Below are positions 35,249 to 46,339 of a DNA stretch of 64,000 nt, one piece after another. Source of the DNA: Dermanyssus gallinae (lineage: Eukaryota > Arthropoda > Arachnida > Mesostigmata > Dermanyssidae); NCBI GenBank assembly GCA_003439945.1, contig QVRM01002802.1:1-64000 (forward strand). The letters run 5' to 3'. The notes below the pieces were generated by a model. The model had not been told where the DNA came from, made no database searches, and saw only the letters and a list, made by a program, of their open reading frames with translations. Position 1 is the first letter of the stretch. Each line of letters starts with the position of its first letter. The position numbers were made by a program, and so were the translations under genes.

Positions 35249-35482
35249 ATGTTTTCTGTGCGTACCATTATTGCGCGGCTCGTTTTGAGAATGCCGACCG
35301 TCCTTAAGAGGTTTGTCAATTCCAAACTGGCAAAAATGGCTGAGATGTTCGCCGTGTCGTCTTCCGCTATTCCAGCGCGCAGAAGTTGAACATTTTCGAC
35401 TGCTCGAACCGCCCGGTGTGAGATACGCATCGCCGGGGGATGGCTCGAAGTACCTCTGGCCGACAACCCCCCGAAATGTCAT
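22661..35482 (-). CDS. HCN-type hyperpolarisation-activated cation channel
   Basis: Ten exons agree in phase: 35482-35266, 34094-33845, 33593-33427, 32874-32728, 29972-29704, 29247-29029, 28344-28198, 26326-26179, 24858-24668 and 23071-22661. They give about 721 residues. Order of domains: N-terminal tail; [10 protein letters not shown] before S1; S1-S2 ending FNFRTG; S2-S3 with [19 protein letters not shown]4 with [13 protein letters not shown]5 with [10 protein letters not shown]; a pore with [10 protein letters not shown]; a C-linker with [18 protein letters not shown]; and a cyclic-nucleotide domain with [10 protein letters not shown] and ERNATVRA, which keeps the phosphate-contacting Arg. 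HCN subunits form tetrameric plasma-membrane channels opened by hyperpolarisation and tuned by cAMP. The first exon is the least certain; its joining phase fits but it has no conserved motif. Introns hold mariner and LINE debris. Confidence 0.88.
23290..24130 (+). mobile_element. Decayed mariner transposon in last HCN intron
   Basis: The plus strand reads [20 protein letters not shown], then, in a shifted frame, [12 protein letters not shown] around the second catalytic Asp. A C-terminal part near 23990-24110 resembles the copy at 18.4 kb. Several stops and frameshifts are present. It is antisense to the host gene and inactive. Confidence 0.8.
25025..25058. repeat. Strong hairpin in HCN intron
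   Basis: 14-nt arms (CACGTCGCTGGCAC facing GTGTCAGCGACGTG) with one mismatch and a 6-nt loop. It is GC-rich in an AT-rich intron. Confidence 0.75.
25520..25630 (+). repeat. Dispersed short repeat family B, copy 1
   Basis: It contains AAGTAATGCCATGCAATTCC, a GGAACCCGGGGTTTAGTG block and TTTGTGAGTCCCA. The same order of blocks occurs at 53270-53430, and in reverse at 40010-40145 and 41820-41880. Confidence 0.65.
25848..25900. repeat. (ATA)n/(TAA)n trinucleotide repeat
   Basis: A pure AAT-type trinucleotide run inside an HCN intron. It yields a false poly-Tyr frame on the other strand. Confidence 0.95.
26837..27260 (+). mobile_element. LINE reverse transcriptase fragment (CR1/Jockey-like)
   Basis: The frame contains [20 protein letters not shown], then a segment resembling the linker before RT. 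After a frame change, [20 protein letters not shown] and LVTPLHKG follow, matching the start of a LINE RT domain. Stops interrupt it. It lies antisense in an HCN intron. Confidence 0.6.
28431..28686. repeat. Tandem duplication, 131-bp unit, in HCN intron
   Basis: Two adjacent copies start GAAAGGGGTAAAAATATTG (28431) and GAAAGGGGTAAAAATATTG (28562). Each continues through CATTTCAATAACATGCGTC and AATATTTCCTTTAATATGCA. Only a few substitutions separate them, so the event looks recent. Confidence 0.95.
29370..29530. repeat. Imperfect (TTG)n/(TGC)n tract in the GC-AG intron of HCN
   Basis: A degenerate trinucleotide run of TTG, TGC and TTA units. It produces false Cys-rich and Gln/Asn-type frames. 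No gene was called from it. Confidence 0.85.
30727..31280 (+). mobile_element. R1-like LINE 3' end fragment
   Basis: The frame at 30727 reads [20 protein letters not shown] followed by YLHR, the conserved block before the C-terminal zinc knuckle in R1-clade elements. Stops follow soon after, and an (ATCA)n tract at 31259-31276 looks like the 3' tail. The fragment lies in an HCN intron. Confidence 0.6.
31068..31128. repeat. Long hairpin inside LINE debris
   Basis: 28-nt arms with three mismatches and a 5-nt loop (31068-31095 with 31101-31128). The centre reads TAGAG-GCTAT-CTCTA. Confidence 0.85.
32117..32610 (+). mobile_element. R1-like LINE 3' end with zinc knuckle
   Basis: A 123-codon frame reads [20 protein letters not shown] then HRIGKTDSP and a C-x2-C ... 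H-x4-C knuckle ([19 protein letters not shown]). This is followed by a 3' UTR with TTTTAGTGGGTGCGAGTCCC. It is an R1/Jockey-type C-terminal end. It is the best preserved of three such ends around HCN and is truncated at its 5' side. Confidence 0.75.
33730..33789. repeat. AT-rich imperfect hairpin in HCN intron
   Basis: Arms of about 27 nt (GCAATAAA... facing ...TTTATTGC) with a few mismatches. Confidence 0.6.
34138..34321. repeat. (TA)n array with TATG variants
   Basis: About 180 bp of TA units interrupted by TATGTATG steps, just upstream of the second HCN exon's acceptor. Confidence 0.9.
34746..35065. mobile_element. Foldback or TIR DNA element, copy 1
   Basis: Two 55-nt arms face each other across a (TA)n core (34746-34800 and 34831-34885), with six differences. 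The inner ends read TACAGGGTGTTTCAGAAA. Beyond the right arm, a further 170 bp (AAAGCAGATG ... GTGACACTGGTG ... CATAGGAGCA) matches sequence at 36065-36240. A TA-flanked CAGGGTGT end resembles Tc1/mariner-type inverted repeats, but no transposase was seen. Confidence 0.7.
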
Positions 35483-35869
35483 CAGCTGCGGCCGGATCCC
35501 ATTGCTGTAGTTGTGATAAAAATGATTATTGCCCGTATGATCATGTACCCTGAACGGAGGAGCATCCGCCAGGACACAACAAGGCAGGCACAGACATACG
35601 TCCAGAGCATACTACAAATGGAACACAATGTTTTATCTATAAGGAGTTTTTTCATCTGATTTACTTTAATATGCAGGTTCCCCTTAGTTCTCCAGTGTAC
35701 GACCGCTATTATAAATATCATTGTCAACCAATTCAGCACGTTCTTTTACAAGTTGGCAATCTGTCACCTTTTGTTCAACTATACACTCGTACATACGTTC
35801 AGCAATACAATTGACGCAATGAGCGCACCCCACGATATATGTATACAGACAGTGCGCGTACCAGAAAAA

Positions 35870-35985
<116 letters not shown>

Positions 35986-36002
35986 GTTTATTTTATTATA
36001 TA

Positions 36003-36240
36003 TTTACAGGGTGCGTAGATATTTTTTAATTTAGAGTTTGTTCAAGCAATCTTTTTTATTTGAGGCTCGTTAAAGCAAATATTTTTCTAATGGATCATGG
36101 TCTTTGAGAAAACCTGCTGCAGAGTGAGAGTGAAATTACTAAAATATGTGACACTGGTGTTGTTGCCCGACATAGGAGCACAACATGTGCGATTGTGAGT
36201 TTTCCATTGAAGAAACTAAGCGCACCGCCGCGTTCGTGAA
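36003..36240 (+). mobile_element. Foldback or TIR DNA element, copy 2
   Basis: It starts TTTACAGGGTG and shares GGCTCGTTAAAGCA, GAGTGAGAGTGAAATT, GTGACACTGGTG and CGACATAGGAGCA with copy 1 at 34831-35065. Only one end is present. Confidence 0.7.
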
Positions 36241-36297
36241 AAAAATCTGCTTCCTCTCAAGGACACACGACGCCGGCTAGCGGGTTGCGGGCCGGAA

Positions 36298-36700
36298 GTG
36301 GAAACAATCAGAGTCAGGCTTAGGTCATTTATTACAGGGCCACTTCGGCAATTTTTGTTGGAGTGGCAGGGAAAAGTGACCGAGGCCTCGGCAGAGGTAG
36401 CGCAATTGGATGTGTACCTCGCTAGGGAGCTTTGGGATGGAATGGCATGCACTAGCCGGCACGTGTACACAAGATACATTTTGCATGGCTATCATCACAT
36501 GGTATGTTCGACTCAAGGATTTCACCAAGTTGGCGATCAATGTCGTTGCCGGTTCTGCTCACAGATATGCGCTAAATACCGCGCAGCGAGCTGCCAGAAG
36601 CATCGGCGGTCTTTACACTTTTTCGCCCGGTGGGACGGTCGCTGAAGTATTCAAATTTTATATAATGAATGAATTGTATTGTAATTATGTACCATCTTGA
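36298..36700 (+). other. Unrecognised open frames after foldback element
   Basis: A frame of 115 codons (36298-36645) and an overlapping one of 96 codons have no motif I recognise. They lie between two mobile elements, and transposon origin is likely. No splice structure supports a host gene. Confidence 0.3.
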
Positions 36701-36799
36701 AATGCAATGTTATTGCGAAATAAGCAACATATATAATAAATAAATAGTATCTTCAATTTGCTGAAATAAAGGTGCCGACAAGTTACGTCGGCATCCCAC

Positions 36800-37420
36800 G
36801 ACAGTGCCTGTGGGATATTGGCACACCCACAGAGAGCGACAAAGAAAGAGAGAGGAACGCCGAGCGTCAAGGAAAGTGACGCTATTCCCTTTGGTGCCTC
36901 AGAAAGAGTCGAAGCAAACTGCTTCCAAACATACAGACGTGGATAGCAAGGCCGGGAGGGGACTTTACCTTCTACCTAACGCAGGTTTCTACGGGACACG
37001 ACAACTTCCAGTCGTGCCTTTACCGAATAGGGAAGGCCCCATAGGAAACATGCCTTTTTTAAACGAAGCCGTGGAAAACACCCCACAACACACACTCCTT
37101 AGGTGCCAGGCATGGGAAGGGGCCAGAACCATGGCAATTCGACAGATTTGCAAAAGATAGTCCAGAGCGGGACTCACCCATCCCGAAGTACAGGACCCCC
37201 CGCAAAATGGTATAAGTGAGTTCGTGAATACATCTTGTGTTCGACCCAAACATCGGAATTGGGAGCGGAAGTAGCTCAGGAGGTGCTAAAAACAATGCAC
37301 AGAAGATGCAAGGAGAGACAGAATCTTTTGAGGCCGGCACAGCTGAAGAAAGCGCAACTTTGAATCAAACTGGTTCGCAAGGGGCAAAGTACGCTTGACG
37401 GGTGGGGGAACCCGTAAGTG
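36800..37420 (+). mobile_element. R1-like LINE 3' end, frameshifted
   Basis: Near 36990-37030 one frame reads GHDNFQSCLYRIGKAP, the counterpart of the block at 32.2 kb. The next part, NTPQHTLLRCQAWEGAR, is in another frame and carries the H...C half of the zinc knuckle. The CGCAAGGGGCAAAG 3' region also resembles the copy ending near 32.6 kb. Dead. Confidence 0.6.
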
Positions 37421-39080
37421 ACCCCGGCCAATTGACCCGATAGGGCACTCGCGTAACTGCATCTAGGTCTTGCTTCAGATCATTTTTGCCTGATGGGCCT
37501 TTATCTACTAAGATGCTCTCTTAGTCTGCCACCTGCCTGGCTCACACTTTGAGGGGTATTGACCATACTGGCAAAACCGACAATCTGCGGCGCTTCAGTA
37601 TCCTTACGGCCGACATAATAACCAGCCTGATCAACATCCAACTGGGTAATACAGCTAAACGACAGATTTTTCTGTCAGTAGCCAAGGACTTACCAGACCT
37701 GACAATTTTGGCACTCTCTGCCATATTTGCCGCCATACATTAGGTTTCCGTCAGGGTCTGCGACCTCCGCGACGAAATCGGTCAAGATAAATTCAGGTAA
37801 GATCAATAAACGAGCAGCTTGCTTGAGCTTTTCGGAACTTCACCAAAAGACATCACATCTTAGTGTTGCCATATAAAGAACTTATTAATCAAGTTAGCAA
37901 CGACTCCACTAGACCTCGGCTTAGAAAATCTCTGCATGTAAGCGGTTAGCCACACGCCCTATCCAATTCATCATTAGGAACCTTAATGTATAATCTCACT
38001 GCAAGGATATGGGTTGGCCTCAAATTCGGTACGCCTATCGCGAACCTGTCTGTATATAAATGTAGGAAGCCGGCGGATATTAGAGCTCAAAAAAGTTCTT
38101 TCGGAGCTGACTTTTAGCCAAGATTTAACGTCCGTGGGACTGCTTTTCGCATTGCTTCATAGACGGACCCCCATAAATACAAATGTGCAACGGTGGGGCT
38201 CGAACCCGCGCACCTATGTGCCTCCTCCGGTTGCGAGGCGCAGACGCATGCCACCACGCCACCGGGCTCGACGGATATTAGAGCTTATGACGCTTTATCA
38301 TGCACCCGCAGTGAAGGTCGTCGGCTACACCACGCGGATGCTAACGATAGACTAGCAAGGGCCCTGAGGACGGCAGGCTTTCCAAACACGTTGCCACGCA
38401 TTACCCAGGAATGACATTAAGCTTTCTGAACCTCATCCCGTTTCAACGGGACCTTTCCGGGACGCCACCGCAACCGACTCACTTTCGTCCTCAATGGTCG
38501 ACTTCCATGCACCTAGAGCTATGTTAGCTTTCAGTATTTCCGGGCAAACTACAGCTACAGATATTACGTTTGAACTCGTCCGGATCACGAGCAAATCGTC
38601 AAGACGTGCCACGAGTGTTGAAGTGTCTCATGTGTAGACGAAGTCTATGTAGTGTCCATGCACTTGCGTTTCTCTTGCCAGTTTTCTGATCGGCAATCCC
38701 AAAGGGGTGCAATGCGTCAACACTGCGCATTATTTCGTATGCGAAGCATTGTTTCTGAATTCGTTGCCGGTATACACAGGGTCTATTCTTCCAAATGTAT
38801 CCGCCCAATTATATGCAAGATGTCTATTAATATATAGATATCTTGAATAGGTTTGGGTGTCTACAAATGTTAAGTGGTCCACTGCCTATACTGCAATCAG
38901 TTTATCCAGGGAATGCGTATGTAGTATTTTTGTATGAGCGCCAGTATAGCATTTGTTGGGGTTAGGGCGGAATGAAAGCTAGCATTACAGGAGAAGGGAT
39001 TGGACTAACTAGGTCAGTACAAGTATCTTAGGGTAACAAAATGTTTACAAAGGGTAGTACAAAGTAAGCTAAGATTTAGT
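37421..39080. other. Intergenic stretch with a SINE
   Basis: Apart from SINE copy 3 (38085-38275), I see no supportable feature. The 64-codon frames near 37542-37743 are on both strands and unrecognised. Confidence 0.5.
38085..38275 (-). repeat. tRNA-derived SINE, copy 3 (reverse)
   Basis: It carries the complement of the B-box (GGTGGGGCTCGAACC), the tRNA-like head down to CCACCACGCCACCGGGCTCGA, and the body GCATTGCTTCATAGACGGAC. It is the best-preserved copy and gives a clear view of the consensus. Confidence 0.9.
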
Positions 39081-39600
39081 ATAATGATTAAAAATATCAC
39101 AAATAAAATATGGGCCGAACAGATGCAAATGGTGACGACGGCGCGAAGAGCGAAAACGAAGTGGGATCGCAGAGTAGAATTTGCAGCAGAATTTGGGATC
39201 ATTGGAAACAAAAGTCAGCAATGGGTTAGGGCGAGGGTATCGGAGGAAATGGTGAAATCAAGGATGAAGAAAATAACATACGGCCAAATGTAAATTGACG
39301 ATACGGCCGGATCGAGTTTGGCATATGTATTGTATATGGAAAGGAAAAGCGGGAAATGGAGGGGCAGTATCGTGTACTCGTTGAGTACACGATAATTCAA
39401 GAGCGAGTGGGCTGTTGGCAGATACCAGGGCACGGATGTTGGACACATGGATGCAGCGAGCTAAAAATACGAAAGAGAAAGTACGTAATATCGATTTTGT
39501 TGATTAGGAAATTAGACAATTGGACAAACTGTAAAATAATGTACAGCTTTGGGGGGATCAGATAATCTTTAGTGATTCTACTATACTGCAATTGGGTTTT
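39080..39600 (+). repeat. LINE-like dispersed repeat, copy 1
   Basis: The block from about 39340 to 39510 (TTCAAGAGCGAGTGGGCT, GATGTTGGACACA, CAGCGAGCTAAA, GAAAGTAC) recurs at 55800-55910. The upstream part encodes a basic, LINE-like frame but with no clear RT motif. A perfect hairpin lies at 39368-39394. Origin unresolved. Confidence 0.5.
39368..39394. repeat. Perfect hairpin, 12-nt arms
   Basis: TATCGTGTACTC and GAGTACACGATA around a GTT loop. Confidence 0.85.
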
Positions 39601-40009
39601 GATGACAGGGTGCTTGCATTGTGCTCGATTCGTGAAAAGTCAATGCTTTTTTGTTGAGTGCGTTTTACTTTAACATGTTTTAAAAATGTTTATTTTTACA
39701 AGAACTAAAACGCTGATAAACTAGGCGTTAGCTTATTTTACTTGCATCATTGATTGTCAAACACCGCACAAAATACGCCTCGCCGCAAGTTTCTCAGTGC
39801 CATAAACCCCATTATCATATACTCTTTAGTTTATACGAAATTCTTAAGCCCGTATCTAGGCAAGTCATAAATAGTTAGATTTACTAAAATAAACTAAGCA
39901 GGGCGTAAGAGAGACGCCACCGGTCAAGATACTTCTGCATGACTGGTAATTTATTGCACTTAAGTTTAAATCCGGTAAGAATCCGGTTCGCTTATGATTA
40001 CATTCCTTT

Positions 40010-40145
40010 TTTTTTATTCTGGGAGGTTTTGGGAATGCATGATGCACATGCGCCACTAGCAGCCTACGTGACTAGTGTGAGACTTGCAAACCCACTAAAC
40101 CCGGATTCCTCCCCACCCCCCAAGGCTCGGTATTACTTTGGCATT
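40010..40145 (-). repeat. Dispersed short repeat family B, copy 2 (reverse)
   Basis: The reverse complement holds GGGTGGGGAGGAATCCGGGT, TTAGTGGGTTTGCAAGTC and CACACTAG, the same order as the copy at 53.3 kb. Confidence 0.75.
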
Positions 40146-41024
40146 ACATCGAAGATGATTACATTCCTTAAGAGACTCTATTGGATTCTAGCAAACTCTT
40201 CGATCTGGGACTGTCTCGAAGCGCATTACAAGCTGTTTCTTTCTTTAATTTCTTCTCTAATAATTTTCTTTCTCTAATAATTTTCTATGCTACTTTTGCA
40301 CACGCATGTATGACGTTTTTTGATACTCATTCACTTCAATATCATTTGAAGCACTGTATAAAGTGCAACGCCATTAAACTAATTGCATAGGTCTTATAGC
40401 GACGTCAGCAAGTTTACAAAGGTTGCATTTCGAATCTAATAAAGTTTCCAGGCCTCCTTTTACCGTATTTTGTCTGTAATCAATTTGGTAATATCCTATT
40501 GAAGCAAACGTTTCTGGCGTTCGAATATCATATTTAATAAGCATACTAAGGTAACTGCACTGAGTAGAAAGTAATCTAGGTGATGGAACATAGCGTCTAC
40601 TCGGTCACACCATATGTTTCTCCCAATACGTTTCGAGAGGATATTTTACCGACCCAACGGTGTAGTAGCAGAGATCGTGACTGCCTTTGTGAGGGTGTGC
40701 GTTGGCATCGATTGTATCCGCCTGAACCATTTCGTTTCGACACGCCGAGCCGAGGCCAATACTCATCAGCTATGAGACCACTTTCACACACGTTCAAAGA
40801 CACATACACGCACACACACACACTTGGATTTCTGTCTGACGGACCAGACCGACTAACCCGACGCTAACCCAATCCAGAACACTACGAGCGATCTGTTTAC
40901 TCGTAGATGTAACCATATCGGCAGGATTCTGCTATAGCCAGCCTTCACTCTGTGGGGCGGCAAAGAAAAACTCAATTGCTACAACGATTGTTGACAGAGA
41001 GATAAAACAGAAAAAAAAAATAAA

Positions 41025-41154
<130 letters not shown>

Positions 41155-41819
41155 ACAAAGGGAATACAGCATAGGTTTCAATTACCGTGGCTGTTACCAT
41201 CTGCCGTATGTGAGTGATGGAAGTAGGCGTCACTTATTGACACGTCGACCAGCACGTCGAAGAACATCGGCACGCACTGAACGGTTTATAGCCTCATGTT
41301 CATAGCCAAAAATGGTGATTGTCGTCGAGTGAGTGAGAGGCGACAACAAAATGCCCTGCCGACTGCTGTGCGTGCGACATCAATCATGGGCCAATACGTA
41401 GCGTATGCCTGCCATGTCACGTAAGCACGTGCGAGCTAAATAAACGTGTCGAAAAAAAAGCAGCGGAAAACAGCGAGTAAGAAAAAGAAAGGCCAGAAAA
41501 CGAGAAATACGTGGCAAGCGGAGATGTGTGAAATTGAAGTAATATTGTATGCATATGATAGCGTCGGCTAATCCATTTTGTTTCGCCGGGCCCCGCTGGA
41601 AAATCGATGATTTCAGATGAATGAACGCTTTGAAATGTTGCGTTCTTCTAACTTCATTGCAAAGACGTTACGCAGCACATAACTGTCTGAGTGTCCTCGT
41701 AGATTTGTGGAAGGTAAAAAGGCTGTACTGCTTGCTGATCCGCTTGCTAGTTTCACATTTAGCAAACGAAGCCAACGGAATTCTATAGCACAAGATTTCA
41801 AGTTATATTATTGGCATCA

Positions 41820-41880
41820 GCCCAGTGCCTGCAAAGCCACTAAACTTGGGCTTCCTAACCTGCTGGACGAGTCATAATAT
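41820..41880 (-). repeat. Dispersed short repeat family B, copy 3 (reverse, partial)
   Basis: The reverse complement has GGTTAGGAAGCCCAAGTTTA followed by GTGGCTTTG, a diverged version of the family core. Confidence 0.45.
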
Positions 41881-42407
41881 CCTAACCATTAAACGTTTAT
41901 TAATGTACAACCGTAGTGACCTTTCCTCAATTTAATTAAGCTGCAATATGCTGCGGAGGTAGCATATCAATAGCATATATGAGGAGCCGACGTCAGTAGC
42001 GTAACATGGACCGCGCCTTTTGTAATGCATTACAGCTAACCATGTAGATTATAGCAGCAGTCGTACTAATAATAGTTGTAAGTTGTAATAGCAGCCAACA
42101 ACAGTAAACAACATAGATTTCGTAAAAAAAAGCCTGGCTGCCAGCGACTCCTCAGCTTGACTAAATAATATTTGAGCTTTTGCAAAGCGAGTGCTACGCT
42201 TCGACCGTTCTTTCCCTTTTTTCTTCATATGGGAGGTTTACATTCATCGTATTTATTCGCACTCATGTTGAGTCAGAAGACATATAAAATATGTATAAAA
42301 AAATGCATAAACGATATGCAAAATAGGACAAGTAAATAAAAGTAACATATCAAAAACATAATCAAAATTCTATGCCATTACTTCTACAGCCTGCGAGAAG
42401 GCCTCAC

Positions 42408-42767
42408 TTATGTAGCTGTCTGCATGCCTGACCCATACGTCGCTAGTCTGAACGGATACCGGGAGATCGTTTGAGAGCTTAGCTGTTCCGCCTCCCCCTG
42501 TATCGGCTTCTGCTCTCGATCTACCCAAGGGGGTGCCCTTAGAGCCTCTGACGACGTCATTTTTTGTCTGACTACAGCCTGGAGGGGGGAGACTTCAAAG
42601 CTCCGTCCCAGCCGATAGTGGGGCACTGGCGAGCACCGCACAGTGCAAAACCGTTTGATTCGCCTAGGTCGCACAGCACACACATCACTAGTCTGCCCTG
42701 CCAATTCGGACCCTGTGGGTTTGACATTGATCGTGCCCTGTGAGAACAGGCGTGAGTGATTCGTCAA
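42408..42767 (-). other. Unrecognised 119-codon frame
   Basis: This uninterrupted frame has a basic composition and no motif I recognise. There are no splice partners and the surroundings are repeat-rich. It could be a mobile-element fragment or a chance frame. Confidence 0.25.
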
Positions 42768-44440
42768 GTCATCGATTATAATGCTGTACCATTTTTCTAG
42801 GTCCGAGATGCGGCTCTTGACCCATTGACCACCTTAAACAGTACAAACGGCGTTTATCCCTACAACCTTTCCGATGTAGATGAGCATTTTTTTCCAACAC
42901 AATTCAGTATTTATTTCACCATAAAATTGGTAGACATTTGATTAAATTTTCACAAGGTGTCACACTGTGACTTTTCGGTCTCACAATATGTATTTAATTT
43001 TGAATGATAAGGACGTTCCGCAAATTTCTGCACATACAAGTATATGATAGCGTCCAATATCACGCTCTCCCTAAAAGCTGCAAACACATTCTTCAATAAT
43101 AAAACAGATGGGCTTCATGCATATGTGATGGTGATTCCCGTGTCAGGTTATTCGGCAGATTAGCGAGTGGTTCCTTTGCATGGCTCCTTTCCATCTAGGT
43201 GGACGAAAGACCGGGCCATCAGTATAATTCCCAGCTACAACTTTTACATTTTTTTTTTTAGTTTTTATAAATTAATTTTTATATACTGACAGATTATCAT
43301 CCCTGGCCGCGTAGATAACATTTTCAACTTCAATAGTTGAAAACCAAGGTGCAATGCACACATGAACGACTGGATCCACAATTAAACATGGAAACAAGAC
43401 CAAAAGTAGCCAAGGATAATAATAAATAGCTCGAGGAAGATTTTCATGCAAAATAGTATGGATAAACTGGTATCAATTTAGAAATATTTAAATTACCAGA
43501 AAATATTAAGACAAACACAATAAACACAGAGATTATCTTGCCGTTTTTATTAAAATAGTTTGTTGTGCAATTTAATAATATATAGATACTGTTTGCAAAT
43601 CTTGAGAGAAGTTGAGTGACGATAAGGTACTATTTGTTGAACTGCCCGAAAGTGGATACCTCTCAATGTAGACGTGAACAACTTTTATAATTTCTACCAA
43701 TTTTATAATGAATGTAAAATAATGTGTATGTATAGAAAATAATTATCCCAAGAAGCGTAAAGTATGTCATATTTTGGCACTGACTGACATATAACATAGC
43801 ACGGCTTACCTTCTGATCCAAACATATTGTAAAATGTTTATGCCCTCACATAAATAAAAAAATTAAAATTATCTGATCAGCATGAAAACAAAAATGTGTG
43901 TAAAACGTAAAGGTAAAAAACGAAGGAAAATGTATAAACATATATATACAAAAATGGTGGTGAACTTTGGTGCTTTGTTACTACATATCTTTTATTAGTC
44001 AAAGATCCCTTTCCTACCTCGCCGAGTGCTACAAATGGAATCGTAGTATGCATAAAATGCACGACACAATTGGATTTATGCCAATATATTTTTTTTGTCA
44101 GGAGAAATAAAAGAGAACAGCCCACTTAGCTTATTAAAAATGAGAAGTTTGGGATATAATTTCAGGTTTATTCATCATAAATTGGCAGTATGCCACAATC
44201 ATTTATGTAAACGATTTCATGAATCATTTTGTAGGCTAACAATATCGTTAACACTTTGCTGTAGTGCCGATGTTTCGATAGTATGTGGCAACGTTCGATA
44301 TTGCACTATCTAAAATATCTCCAACATACATACACACGCGTCAATGTCATAACAATTTCTGTTCAATCATATAAAATTGTGGTAACCATGCCATGTTGTT
44401 CAGCATATTATATATCTGGTTCTCTGTGATAACATGTTCC
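42768..44440. other. Very AT-rich stretch without features
   Basis: Long A/T runs and only short frames. I see no gene, RNA or mobile element that I can support. Confidence 0.5.
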
Positions 44441-44449
44441 ATCTATTAC

Positions 44450-45260
44450 TGCAAAAAGCAGAGCTCTCGACATAGAGGCCTATTGCAGAAGCCATATTGC
44501 AGTTTTCTCTGAGCTTCCTGTAGACTTCTAAGATTTGTGTATTGAACGGCATCGTTTTTCAGTACTAAATCTTCTACTAATGTGCGTTCGTGGCATAATT
44601 CTAGTGACTAAAGTCACCAATGCGTTTTTTGGCAAGCCAAACGTGCGCTTTACAAAGAAAGATTTGATTTTATCTATGTTTGAGGTCTGACGTTGTAAAA
44701 TGAGAAGCAATATCTCACAATAGGAACAAGTTGTATTCTAATTAAGTTTAGCGCGATATTAAGTTCAATGTTATTAATCCACTAGAGCTACGGCCCACTA
44801 AATCTATGTCCGCGCTGGCATTGCTACGTATTTCTTCTGTATGTCTGCTGAATGACAGCCGGGAGCCAATTTTTTTTCCAGATAACAAAAGTGATTGACA
44901 AGTTAATTATTTGCTCCTCCGATTATAATGCACTGGTCGTCTGCGGCATAGGATCTTCGACTAAATCCTACTATCTTTATTTTGGCAACGCTGACTGTCA
45001 GTTAATATTTTAGGCGCCAGTTTGAGGCTCCCCGTAGATAAAACTGCAGTTTGTTTCGTGTCCTTAAAAAACTACAAAGTCGTCAGTCGAAAATGCGTGT
45101 ATCTCTTTTACATTTCTGAGGGCGTCTGCCAAGCTAGCTAGATACAATATAAGGAAGAACGGCCTTGCGGAGTCAAGGGCAACGACATGCAACGTAGATT
45201 GTCCTTTTTAGAAATTCAAGTTCTTTGCCGTATTTTAACGATGCGTAGGCACGCGTATAC
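44450..45260 (-). mobile_element. Heavily decayed LINE reverse transcriptase
   Basis: Minus-strand reading gives ADALRNVKEIHAFSTDDFVV near 45070-45130, an eroded form of the RT catalytic region in which STDD replaces the usual ADD. Further on come KIKIVGFS and NHFCYLEKKLAPG near 44870-44990, the thumb region, then IQLVPIVRYCF near 44720. Stops and frame changes are many. This is an old insertion opposite in strand to the LINE at 46.3 kb. Confidence 0.5.
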
Positions 45261-46339
45261 AATTTAGTTAATGGCGGACACAGGGTAGCTATATATTTTT
45301 AGATATGCTCATACACTATTTGGCCTGCAGATTTACCATTTCCTTTGGATTTTAGTACTTTAGCGCTCTCTTTTCCTGTAAATGCTCGATACTCACAGGT
45401 GTTCTTCCTCGGAGGTAGTATGAGGTTACCACTGTGTAGGTGCGTTAAGTGAAGAATCCATTCATTGTGATTAGTTAGTGGATTTGGTGGAGTGGGTCGT
45501 TTTGGGAGAGATATTCATAGTTTTCTAGCACTTTGCTGCCGCGTGTCCCGGGCTGAATGATTCCAAATGCTTTTTCTTTCTTAATTCAATCTTTTTAAAA
45601 TTCCGTGTCTTTTTTTCCTGTACTGGGGGCGTTAAATGCATCGCGCTGATTATTGATTGTGACGGCTGCTATGTTGAGGTTAGTACGACATCAACCGCAC
45701 TTACATTCCAGCTGGCGTACGTAACCTCATATACGTTATTGTCAATTTGCAATCCAAGCTCATGTATTTCTGATATAAAAGCTACGCTTCGTGCATTGTC
45801 TTTTAATAGGTCGGCCCCTATTTCAATATGCTTATTTAGATTAATACAATACCTATATTGCATCTCCAATATCATGTATAATATCAGCAGGTTCCTATCT
45901 GATGAACTACAGATGCATACAAGGTAATATTATTTTAGTTCCAGCACTAATTGTCTTGCAATGCATTTGAGTAATGATGATTGATTCAACGTTCTACAAC
46001 AAACACCTGTAGTGAGTGTGTATTTGCTATGTTGCGAGCTGTTTTAATGCCTCATGCCAATCTCTGGAAGATATCATTATCGTATCGTCCTCTTCTTTAG
46101 TTTGTCTGCTGCGCTTAGCGCCTTTGGTTATCGTTTTCCCTGCGCCGTATACTCTAAATGGTTTTAGTCGTCCGCGAAAACGAAGAAAGTGTATTCTTCC
46201 GACCACGTTCAGGGATCCAGTGTTCGTTAAGTTTCTCGATTGTTATGTTTATATGAGGATGATTATAATAAGCCTGGTTCATGTCTGAAAATGTCTTCAC
46301 TTTTGCACCCATATGCGGGTTTGATACGGGTTTGATGTT

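Noticed and set aside
41190..41275. Possible minus-strand exon ([20 protein letters not shown]) between AG and GTAACA
   Set aside because: It is open and has splice-like ends, but I recognise no family and found no partner exons.
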